In this document: positions 1-5,176 of the stretch, in pieces | Numbering within the stretch: position 1 is the first letter of the stretch | Layout: each line of letters starts with the position of its first letter | Assembly (NCBI GenBank): GCA_002407905.1 | Contig: DHPL01000004.1 | Location: 1,029 to 6,204 of the forward strand | DNA: 5,176 bases | Direction: 5' to 3' | Source of the DNA: Anaerolineaceae bacterium UBA5365 | GTDB lineage: Bacteria > Chloroflexota > Anaerolineae > Anaerolineales > Anaerolineaceae | Translations under genes and position numbers: made by a program | Notes under the pieces: generated by a model | Told to the model about the DNA's origin: nothing | What the model saw: only the letters and a program-made list of their open reading frames with translations | Database searches by the model: none

Positions 1-72
1 CAAACCATCAGCGCCACCGCAACCGATGCTGCAGGCAATGAAAGCCAACCTGCCACAGCCACTGTGGATGGC
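1..72 (+). repeat. Ig-like module A, C-terminal end only
   Basis: This is the last 24 residues of an Ig-like module cut by the window edge. It shows the ISATATDAAGNES turn and the terminal VDG that closes the other modules. Its first 57 bases match 250-306 with only five mismatches, so it is closely related to the end of module B and the array continues upstream. Confidence 0.8.
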
Positions 73-1692
73 GTGGCGCCGAGCGCCCCTGTGATTGCGC
101 CGGTAAAGGCCGGCGCGAACACTGTGGGTGGTACCGCCGAACCGAATGCCAAGCTCACCGTGACCTGGCCTGGAGGTGGTGTTACCAGCACTACAGCGGA
201 TGAAAAGGGCAACTGGACAATCACACCTCCAGTTACTCTTGAGGACGGCCAAATAATCAGCGCCACCGCAACCGATGCCGCAGGCAATGAAAGCCAGCCT
301 GGCACAGCACTGGTAGACGGTACCGCTCCAAGCGCGCCGCACGTTGATCCGGTTGAGCCTGGGGATACGAGCATTGGCGGCACCGGTGAACCCGGCGCTA
401 CCGTGATCATCACCTGGCCGCCAGGTTCTGAACCTGCTACCAGTGAAGTGACAGTGGATGAAAATGGAAACTGGAGCCTGGATATCCCAGGAGGTGTCTT
501 GCCGCTGGATCAGAATGATGAAATCATCGTTAGCCAAACAGATCCAGCTGGAAATACCGGTCCTGCTACCAACGTGGTCGTGGACGATATCACGCCGCCC
601 GATGCACCGGTTATTGCCCCCGTCAAACCGGCAGCAAGCCAGGTTACGGGCACCGGCGAACCCGGAGCCACCGTAACCGTCACCTTCCCGGGCACGCCAG
701 CGCCTACCGTAAAGGCCATCGTGGATATCAATGGAAACTGGTCGGTTGACGTGCCGCAAGGTCTCATACTGGTAAATGGGGACAAGGTTTTTGCTCAACA
801 GAGCGACACTGCCGGGAACCCATCGCCAAGTACCGAAGCTGTCGTGGACGGCGAAGCACCGGTTATCGAGCTTCCCATCGCCGATAGCACCCATACTTTC
901 CCCGAAGATTCCGCGATCACTCCGATCCAGGTTCTTGCTACCGAACAAATCACGATCGTCAAGAGCATCGTTGTGGATGGTTTGCCCGCGAACTTAAGCT
1001 ATTCCATGGCAACCGGTTTGATCGAAGGCATACCGCTCGACCCTGGGACCTACAAGGTTAGCATTACGGCCTACGACTTAAACGATAACGCATCCAGCAT
1101 CACGATCACGATCATCGTGACCGATATCCCCCCGCCTGTGTTCATCGAGCCGCTGTCCAGGAACTTTGTTTTTGATGAGGACTCTCCCATTGCTCCTGCG
1201 ATCCAAATCAGCGCTGCTGATAACTCAGGCAATGCACCTTTGATCGAGGTTCTGGATCTGCCTGCCAACCTCCAGTTCGACCCTCTGACTGGGCAGATCA
1301 CCGGAACTCCGCTTAATCCGGGCATCTACACGGTTACGGTCAAAGCTACTGATGCTGCCAACCATGTGACTCAAATCACGCTTGAAATCAAAGTCAACGA
1401 TCTTAAACCGCCTGCCCCTCAGGTAGTGAGACCAGTTGCTGGCTCATCCGAGGTCAGCGGGCACGGTGTTCCCGGTAATAAAGTGCGGATCACCCTGCCC
1501 AATGGCGCCCAGTACGAAACTGTGGTGGACGCTTATGGGAACTGGACCATTGTGGGGCTTCCCTCCTTGAATTCCGGAAATGAGATCAAGGCGATCCAAT
1601 TGGATTCGGACCTGGATGAGAGCCCTGAGATCACGGTTATTGTTGAGGCTAAGGCCAATGGCGGCCTGTTCCTGCCGCTGATCTGCCGATAG
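1..1692 (+). CDS. Partial multi-Ig-domain surface/secreted protein (3' end)
   Basis: The reading frame is open from the first base, so the true start and any signal peptide lie upstream; 563 C-terminal residues are visible before TAG at 1690-1692. Residues 1-24 end one Ig-like module. Residues 25-107, 108-196 and 197-284 are three complete bacterial Ig-like modules with the family pattern: (A/P)P..P.I.PV near the start, G(T/H)GEPG or GTAEPN, a D..GNW strand, an ATDAAGN- or DTAGN-type turn and a VVD end. Residues 285-375 and 376-467 are putative-Ig (He_PIG/cadherin-like) modules sharing LPANL, TG.I.G.PL.PG.Y.V. Residues 468-550 are a last Ig-like module (VSGHGVPG, YGNWTI). The end, LFLPLICR (556-563), is hydrophobic then basic and holds the only cysteine seen. 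Such arrays usually form extended stalks on extracellular or cell-wall proteins, so an adhesion or matrix role is inferred; no catalytic domain is visible. No LPXTG motif was found. A terminator follows 18 bp after the stop. Confidence 0.9.
   Translation, partial: QTISATATDAAGNESQPATATVDGVAPSAPVIAPVKAGANTVGGTAEPNAKLTVTWPGGGVTSTTADEKGNWTITPPVTLEDGQIISATATDAAGNESQPGTALVDGTAPSAPHVDPVEPGDTSIGGTGEPGATVIITWPPGSEPATSEVTVDENGNWSLDIPGGVLPLDQNDEIIVSQTDPAGNTGPATNVVVDDITPPDAPVIAPVKPAASQVTGTGEPGATVTVTFPGTPAPTVKAIVDINGNWSVDVPQGLILVNGDKVFAQQSDTAGNPSPSTEAVVDGEAPVIELPIADSTHTFPEDSAITPIQVLATEQITIVKSIVVDGLPANLSYSMATGLIEGIPLDPGTYKVSITAYDLNDNASSITITIIVTDIPPPVFIEPLSRNFVFDEDSPIAPAIQISAADNSGNAPLIEVLDLPANLQFDPLTGQITGTPLNPGIYTVTVKATDAANHVTQITLEIKVNDLKPPAPQVVRPVAGSSEVSGHGVPGNKVRITLPNGAQYETVVDAYGNWTIVGLPSLNSGNEIKAIQLDSDLDESPEITVIVEAKANGGLFLPLICR
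73..321 (+). repeat. Ig-like module B (83 residues)
   Basis: A complete module of 83 codons. It opens with APSAPVIAPVKAG, continues with GGTAEPNAKLTVTW and GNWTITPP, and closes with ATDAAGNES and LVDG. The conserved Trp of the GNW strand and the AGN turn identify it as the bacterial Ig-like type common in adhesins. It has AEPN where modules C and D have GEPG. Confidence 0.8.
322..588 (+). repeat. Ig-like module C (89 residues)
   Basis: A complete module opening with APSAPHVDPVEPG, then GGTGEPGATVIITW, ENGNWSLDIP, a DPAGNTG turn and VVVDD. It is six residues longer than module B; the extra residues lie in the loop after the WPPG strand and before the QNDEIIV strand. Its GTGEPGAT segment is close at the DNA level to that of module D, 270 bp downstream. 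Confidence 0.8.
589..852 (+). repeat. Ig-like module D (88 residues)
   Basis: A complete module opening with TPPDAPVIAPVKP, then GTGEPGATVTVTFPG, INGNWSVDVP, a DTAGNPS turn and VVDG. It is the last module before the array changes to the He_PIG type. The opening protein segment VIAPVKP closely resembles VIAPVKA of module B, although codon choices differ. Confidence 0.8.
853..1125 (+). repeat. Putative-Ig (He_PIG/cadherin-like) module 1
   Basis: About 91 residues. It starts EAPVIELPIADSTHTFPEDS and has the core LPANLSY, TGLIEGIPLDPGTYKV and ITAYD, ending in IIVTD. The pattern LP..L......G.I.G.P...G.Y.V is the hallmark of the putative-Ig family, found in bacterial surface proteins. It lacks the GNW and AGN marks of the preceding modules. 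Confidence 0.7.
1126..1401 (+). repeat. Putative-Ig (He_PIG/cadherin-like) module 2
   Basis: About 92 residues, clearly a second copy of the preceding module: FDEDSPIAP matches FPEDSAITP, and LPANLQFDPLTGQITGTPL then NPGIYTVTVKATD match the core of module 1. It ends in IKVND. This copy fits the family pattern better than the first and carries an ATDAA turn resembling the Ig-like modules. Confidence 0.75.
1402..1650 (+). repeat. C-terminal Ig-like module
   Basis: About 83 residues returning to the first module type: PPAPQVVRPVAG, VSGHGVPGNKVRITLPNG, DAYGNWTIVGLP, then a degenerate final part (LDSDLDESPEITVIVEA) without the AGN turn. It is the most diverged Ig-like copy in the window, as is common for terminal modules of such arrays. 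Confidence 0.7.
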
Positions 1693-1710
1693 CACTGTTT
1701 ACATCAATTG

Positions 1711-1751
1711 CTGGCCGTGCCATCATTTGCGATGGTGCGGCCAGTTTTATT
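1711..1751 (+). terminator. Rho-independent terminator of the surface-protein gene
   Basis: The arms 1711-1724 and 1731-1744 pair over 14 positions. The outer seven (CTGGCCG/CGGCCAG) and inner five (CCATC/GATGG) are Watson-Crick, joined by two G-U wobbles, with a six-base loop (ATTTGC). TTTTATT follows at once. The hairpin begins 18 bases after the stop codon, as expected for an intrinsic terminator. Confidence 0.85.
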
Positions 1752-1776
1752 AGCCGGAATTCTAATTTTAAGACTA

Positions 1777-1787
1777 GGTCTGAGACC
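1777..1787. promoter_or_regulatory. Palindrome upstream of the dnaE -10 (possible operator)
   Basis: GGTCTGAGACC is a perfect inverted repeat with 5-base arms around one central base. It lies seven bases before the -10 hexamer, in the spacer where RNA polymerase would sit. An extra AGAC at 1771-1774 also pairs with GTCT at 1778-1781, giving alternating AGAC-GTCT-AGAC half-sites. A regulator binding here could block the promoter. No known operator consensus was recognised, and an 11-bp palindrome may be chance. Confidence 0.3.
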
Positions 1788-1791
1788 GCTG

Positions 1792-1800
1792 TGCTATACT
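1792..1800 (+). promoter_or_regulatory. Extended -10 promoter for dnaE
   Basis: TGCTATACT matches the extended -10 form TGnTATAAT with one mismatch. No good -35 hexamer lies 15-19 bases upstream; the nearest, TTAAGA at 1768-1773, is 21 bases away, which fits an extended -10 promoter that does not need one. Transcription would start near 1806-1808, leaving a leader of about 89 nt. It lies downstream of the terminator, so dnaE probably has its own transcript. Confidence 0.5.
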
Positions 1801-1808
1801 TTGAATCC

Positions 1809-1862
1809 TGACCGGCAAGCGCGGGATGCGTGCCTGTTTGGAGATAAGGCAAGCTCCGGTCA
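1809..1862 (+). promoter_or_regulatory. Structured 5' leader of dnaE (nested inverted repeats)
   Basis: TGACCGG (1809-1815) and CCGGTCA (1856-1862) are perfect 7-base complements that would close a 54-nt structure starting almost at the predicted transcript start. Inside it, TGCCT (1831-1835) pairs with AGGCA (1847-1851), and CGC (1820-1822) can pair with GCG (1828-1830), giving a three-way-junction-like fold. GGCAAGC occurs twice (1814-1820 and 1848-1854), so TGCC has two possible partners. It matches no RNA family I recognise. It may be regulatory or may only stabilise the mRNA. Confidence 0.35.
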
Positions 1863-1878
1863 CCCATTTTATTGTCAT

Positions 1879-1882
1879 AGGA
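1879..1882 (+). promoter_or_regulatory. Weak ribosome binding site of dnaE
   Basis: AGGA lies 13 bases before the ATG, a longer gap than the usual 5-9, and no better purine tract is nearer. It lies outside the leader stem (ending 1862), so that fold would not hide it. An in-frame TAG at 1878-1880 excludes any ATG, GTG or TTG start further upstream. Confidence 0.35.
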
Positions 1883-1895
1883 ATCGCTGCAAAGC

Positions 1896-4800
1896 ATGTC
1901 TTTTGTCCATCTTCATGTCCATTCCTCCTACTCGGTTTTGGACGGCTTTGGAAAGCCGGCGGAACTGGTTTCGCGGGTAAAACAGTTGGGCATGCCTGCC
2001 GTAGCCTTGACCGACCACGGCACCATGTTTGGCACGATCGATTTTTACAAGGCAGCCAATAAAGCCGGAATTAAGCCGATCATCGGCCTGGAAACCTACC
2101 TGGCGCCGCGCAGCCGCTTTGATAAAGATGTCCAGAAAGATCGCCGGCCTTTCCACCTCCTGCTTTTGGCAGAAAACATGACCGGTTACCATAACCTGCT
2201 GGAGATCGCCTCCGTTTCACAGTTGGAAGGTTTTTATTACCATCCCCGCGTAGACCGCGAATTTCTCAGTACCCATAGCGAAGGCATCATCGCCACTTCG
2301 GCCTGTATCTCCGGCGAGATTTCGCGTGCCATCCTGGAAGGCGACCCCCAAAAGGCCGAAGTTGCCTTGGATTGGTACCTCGAAACATTCGGCAAGGAGA
2401 ACTTTTTCCTTGAACTCCAAAGGCACGATATGCCTGATCTGGAGCGCGCCAACCAGGGCCTGGTGGAATTGGCCAGAAAAACCGGAACAAACCTGGTGGC
2501 CACCAACGATGTGCACTACTTAACGCGTGAAGACGCCGAGCTGCAGGACATCCTGCTGGCTGTCCAAACCGGGAAGCTGCTTAACGACCCATCCCGCATG
2601 CGGATGGATAACGACACATATTACTTGCGCAGCCCGCAGGAGATGGCCCAGCTATTCAGCGACCTTCCCGAGGCGATTACGAATACGCTTGCCATCGCAG
2701 AACGCTGCCACGTGGACCTCAGCCGCAAAGGCTATCACCTGCCCAAGTTCGAGATCCCCAGGGAATACAAACCGGCAAGCTACCTCGAGAAACTCTGTCA
2801 GGAGGGTCTGCTGCGCAGGATCCCGGAAACGGCTCAACAGCCGGAGGTACAAGAGCGCCTGGAGCACGAGCTTAAAGTCATCAACGATATGGGCTTCGAT
2901 GAGTACTTCCTCATCGTTTGGGACCTCTGCCATTTCAGCCGTCAGAACGGCATTTGGTATAACGTGCGCGGCTCCGGCAACGGTTCGATGGTGGCCTTCG
3001 CTCTGGAGATCACTTCGGTGAACCCCCTGGATTACAACCTGCTCTTCGAGCGCTTCCTGAACCCCAACCGCATCACCATGCCCGATATTGATCTGGATTT
3101 CCAGGACGACCGCCGTGCCGAAGTGATGGACTACTGCAACCAGAAGTATGGTGCAGATAAGGTAGCCCAGATTATCACATTTGGCCAGATTGCCGCCCGC
3201 GGCGCCATCCGCGATGTAGGCCGTGTGATGGATATTCCTTTGGCGGAAGTGGACCGGGTGGCCAAGCTGGTTCCCGCGCCGGTTCAGGGGAAAAACCAGC
3301 CTATCAGCAAAGCGTTGGAGACGGTTCCGGACCTGCGCGCCGTTTACGACTCGTCCGATGAAATGAAAAAACTGATCACCACGGCCGGCCGGCTGGAAGG
3401 CGCCATCCGGAACATCGGTACGCATGCTGCCGGGGTGATCATCAGCGATAAACCGCTCACCCGCTACCTGCCCTTGCACCGGCCAACCAGCCAGAGCGAT
3501 GAAACCCCGATCAAATCCATCACCCAGTTCGAGATGGACGTAATCAACGATCTGGGCTTGCTTAAAGTGGACTTTTTAGGCCTGGTGACGCTCACGATCA
3601 TGGCCCGGGCCTGCAACCTGATCAGCCAGCGCCATGGCAAAACCTTCGATCTGGACAGCATCCCCATTGATGACGAGGCGGTCTACAAGTTCATCAGCGA
3701 TGGCCATACCGTGGGCCTCTTCCAAATGGAAGGCATGGGTATGACGCGCTATATCATGCAAATGCGGCCGCAAACGGTGCAGCACGTGATCGCCATCGTA
3801 GCTCTTTTCCGCCCCGGGCCTATGGAGATCATCCCCAACTTTATCGAGCGCATGCATGGCCGCGAACCGGTGGAGTATCAGCATCCCTTGCTGGAGCCGA
3901 TCTTGAACGAGACCTACGGTCACGCTGTGTATCAGGAGCAGATCATGCTGGCCGCTATGCGCCTGGCGAATTACTCTGCTGCCGATTCAGATGACCTGCG
4001 CTCCGCGATCTCCAAAAAGAAAGAAAAAGAGGTCATCAAACACCACAGCAAGTTTGTGGAAGGCGCGAGAGCCAATGGAATCGCCGCCGAAACCGCCGAG
4101 GCTATTTGGGCCCACTGGGAGGCCTTTGCCCACTACGGTTTCAATAAAAGCCATGCCACCAACTATGGCATGATTGCCGTAAAAACGGCTTACCTCAAGT
4201 ATTACTATCCGGCTGAATACATGACAGCCCTGCTCTCGGCCTGGAAAAACGATAACGATAAGTGTGCGGCTTATGTGGCCGAATGCAAAGCTATGGGCCT
4301 GGAAGTGCTGCCTCCGGATGTGTACAGCAGCGGTTACGACTTTACAATTGAAGACAGACCGGATGGAAAGGCCGCCATCCGTTTTGGTTTGGGGGCGATC
4401 AAGAACGTTGGCCAGGGCCCGGTGGACGCGATCATCAGTGCCCGCGGCGACCGGCCTTTCAGCGATGGGAATAACTTCCTGCGCCGGGTAGACCTGCGCA
4501 ATGTGGGCAAACGCCCCCTGGAGTGCCTCATTAAAGTAGGCGCCCTGGATCAGTTTGGCAGCCGCTACGCCCTACTGCGGGCCATTGATACGATGGTTAA
4601 CGCATCGGCCAGCCATTTTAAGGCCGTCGAAATGGGGCAGATGCTGCTCTTTGGAGGCAGCGGGGAAAGCGTTACTAGCGTGCAACTGGGCAGCAGCGAT
4701 TCGCCGAACCCTACAGAACAGCTGGAATGGGAGAAAGAACTGCTCGGACTATACGTCTCGGATAACCCGGTGAGTGCTTACATGAGCCTGCTTACGGATA

Positions 4801-5176
4801 AAATCACCCACCTCTCCAGCGACCTGGCAGACCTGGAATTGGACACTCCCGTGAAAGTTGGGGGTGTGGTTAAAAAAGTGCGCCAAATGCTCACCCGCAC
4901 CAATAAGAACATGGCCTTTGTGACCCTCGAGGACAATATTGGCGAGATCGAACTGGTGGTCTTTCCCAGGGTTTGGGAAACTTACCGGGGCGATCTGGAA
5001 ACCGGTGCAGTGCTGCTTGTGCAGGGCAAGGCTGACCCCCGCGAACAAGGCACCACAGTAAAGGCAGACCGGGTGACGCGCCTTAAAGAAGAAGATGCCC
5101 AAAGCCAAAGCACTGACCGGAATAAGGGCCCGTTCTATGATCAGTTGATCGAGCGTTACCTGCCGGATATGCGTGC
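1896..5176 (+). CDS. dnaE: DNA polymerase III alpha subunit (partial, C-terminus cut)
   Basis: Catalytic subunit of the replicative polymerase: template-directed DNA synthesis at the fork, working with the sliding clamp and clamp loader. 1093 codons are visible in one unbroken frame; the family is usually about 1150-1200 residues, so only the C-terminal tail is missing. The PHP domain (1 to about 270) has ligands H7, H9, D16, H41, E66, H87, C137, D205 and H207. The nucleotide-binding GS motif RGSGNGS is at 358-364. The palm catalytic aspartates are D399 and D401 (PDIDLDF) and D559 (KVDFLGL). Further conserved blocks are FQME (609-612), FRPGP (638-642) and YGFNKSH (747-753). Helix-hairpin-helix-like segments lie near 831-888, a clamp-binding QMLLF at 915-919, and an OB fold at about 986-1063. 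The ATG gives the family N-terminus FVHLHVHSSYS and follows an in-frame stop. The layout fits DnaE1, not DnaE2/ImuC or PolC. No intein or exonuclease insertion is seen. Confidence 0.97.
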   Translation, partial: MSFVHLHVHSSYSVLDGFGKPAELVSRVKQLGMPAVALTDHGTMFGTIDFYKAANKAGIKPIIGLETYLAPRSRFDKDVQKDRRPFHLLLLAENMTGYHNLLEIASVSQLEGFYYHPRVDREFLSTHSEGIIATSACISGEISRAILEGDPQKAEVALDWYLETFGKENFFLELQRHDMPDLERANQGLVELARKTGTNLVATNDVHYLTREDAELQDILLAVQTGKLLNDPSRMRMDNDTYYLRSPQEMAQLFSDLPEAITNTLAIAERCHVDLSRKGYHLPKFEIPREYKPASYLEKLCQEGLLRRIPETAQQPEVQERLEHELKVINDMGFDEYFLIVWDLCHFSRQNGIWYNVRGSGNGSMVAFALEITSVNPLDYNLLFERFLNPNRITMPDIDLDFQDDRRAEVMDYCNQKYGADKVAQIITFGQIAARGAIRDVGRVMDIPLAEVDRVAKLVPAPVQGKNQPISKALETVPDLRAVYDSSDEMKKLITTAGRLEGAIRNIGTHAAGVIISDKPLTRYLPLHRPTSQSDETPIKSITQFEMDVINDLGLLKVDFLGLVTLTIMARACNLISQRHGKTFDLDSIPIDDEAVYKFISDGHTVGLFQMEGMGMTRYIMQMRPQTVQHVIAIVALFRPGPMEIIPNFIERMHGREPVEYQHPLLEPILNETYGHAVYQEQIMLAAMRLANYSAADSDDLRSAISKKKEKEVIKHHSKFVEGARANGIAAETAEAIWAHWEAFAHYGFNKSHATNYGMIAVKTAYLKYYYPAEYMTALLSAWKNDNDKCAAYVAECKAMGLEVLPPDVYSSGYDFTIEDRPDGKAAIRFGLGAIKNVGQGPVDAIISARGDRPFSDGNNFLRRVDLRNVGKRPLECLIKVGALDQFGSRYALLRAIDTMVNASASHFKAVEMGQMLLFGGSGESVTSVQLGSSDSPNPTEQLEWEKELLGLYVSDNPVSAYMSLLTDKITHLSSDLADLELDTPVKVGGVVKKVRQMLTRTNKNMAFVTLEDNIGEIELVVFPRVWETYRGDLETGAVLLVQGKADPREQGTTVKADRVTRLKEEDAQSQSTDRNKGPFYDQLIERYLPDMR

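Noticed and set aside
64..66. GTG as the start of the surface-protein gene
   Set aside because: The frame is open and encodes a recognisable Ig-module end from base 1, so the GTG is an internal valine.
1845..1875. Possible second terminator or attenuator at the end of the dnaE leader (CCGGTCA then CCCATTTTATT)
   Set aside because: Three C residues and an A separate the stem from only four T residues, and the stem closes a large loop, so intrinsic termination is unlikely.
1649..1897. 82-codon minus-strand open frame over the intergenic region
   Set aside because: It crosses the terminator and promoter and ends inside the surface-protein gene; nothing recognisable is encoded.
1708..1980. Small plus-strand open frame across the intergenic region
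   Set aside because: It begins within the terminator, runs over the promoter and leader and overlaps the start of dnaE. It lacks a ribosome binding site and has frame-shifted composition.
2527..3021. 164-codon open frame on the plus strand
   Set aside because: It is out of frame inside dnaE, has low-complexity Ser/Arg/Cys-rich composition typical of a shifted frame, and is contradicted by the conserved dnaE frame over the same bases.
2652..3479. 275-codon open frame on the minus strand
   Set aside because: It lies wholly inside dnaE, opposite strongly conserved coding sequence including the palm motifs, and its translation shows no family features. It is a shadow frame.
4749..5108. 119-codon open frame on the minus strand
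   Set aside because: It is antisense to the dnaE OB-fold region, with no recognisable domain and no support from spacing or a start signal.
1896..5176. Intein or frameshift in dnaE, both known in this gene elsewhere
   Set aside because: The translation was followed through the whole span without a stop, and the conserved blocks occur in the expected order and at roughly the expected spacing.

Overview
The window (about 55% GC by eye, all genes on the + strand) carries two genes, both cut by the window edges, and a 203-bp intergenic region with readable control signals. No mobile element, CRISPR array, tRNA or rRNA was seen. The lineage is probably a Chloroflexota (Anaerolineae-like) bacterium. 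This is an inference from the flavour of the DnaE sequence (AISKKK before the C-terminal helices, and GFNKSHATNYGMIAVKTAYL in the fingers) and from the surface protein ending in LFLPLICR, which resembles the '(Y/F)LPL(I/V)xR' ends I associate with secreted proteins of that phylum. It has not been tested by a search.

Bases 1-1692 are the 3' part of a large, repetitive, presumably exported adhesin-like protein. It has one partial and three complete bacterial Ig-like modules, then two putative-Ig (He_PIG/cadherin-like) modules, a last Ig-like module, and a short hydrophobic C-terminal tail holding the only cysteine in the visible protein. A strong hairpin followed by T residues (1711-1751) ends this transcript.

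Bases 1752-1895 are the control region of the next gene: an extended -10 promoter (TGCTATACT), a perfect 11-bp palindrome just upstream of it, and a leader of about 89 nt with nested inverted repeats that could fold as soon as it is transcribed.

Bases 1896-5176 are dnaE, the replicative DNA polymerase III alpha subunit. 1093 codons are visible and the frame is unbroken from the ATG to the window end. The PHP domain keeps all nine metal ligands, the three palm aspartates are present, and HhH elements, a clamp-binding QMLLF and an OB fold follow. Only the extreme C-terminus is missing. The two genes look like separate transcription units with unrelated jobs (cell surface and chromosome replication). 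I did not find a convincing new multi-gene system. The least explained items are the dnaE leader and palindrome and the C-terminal tail of the surface protein.
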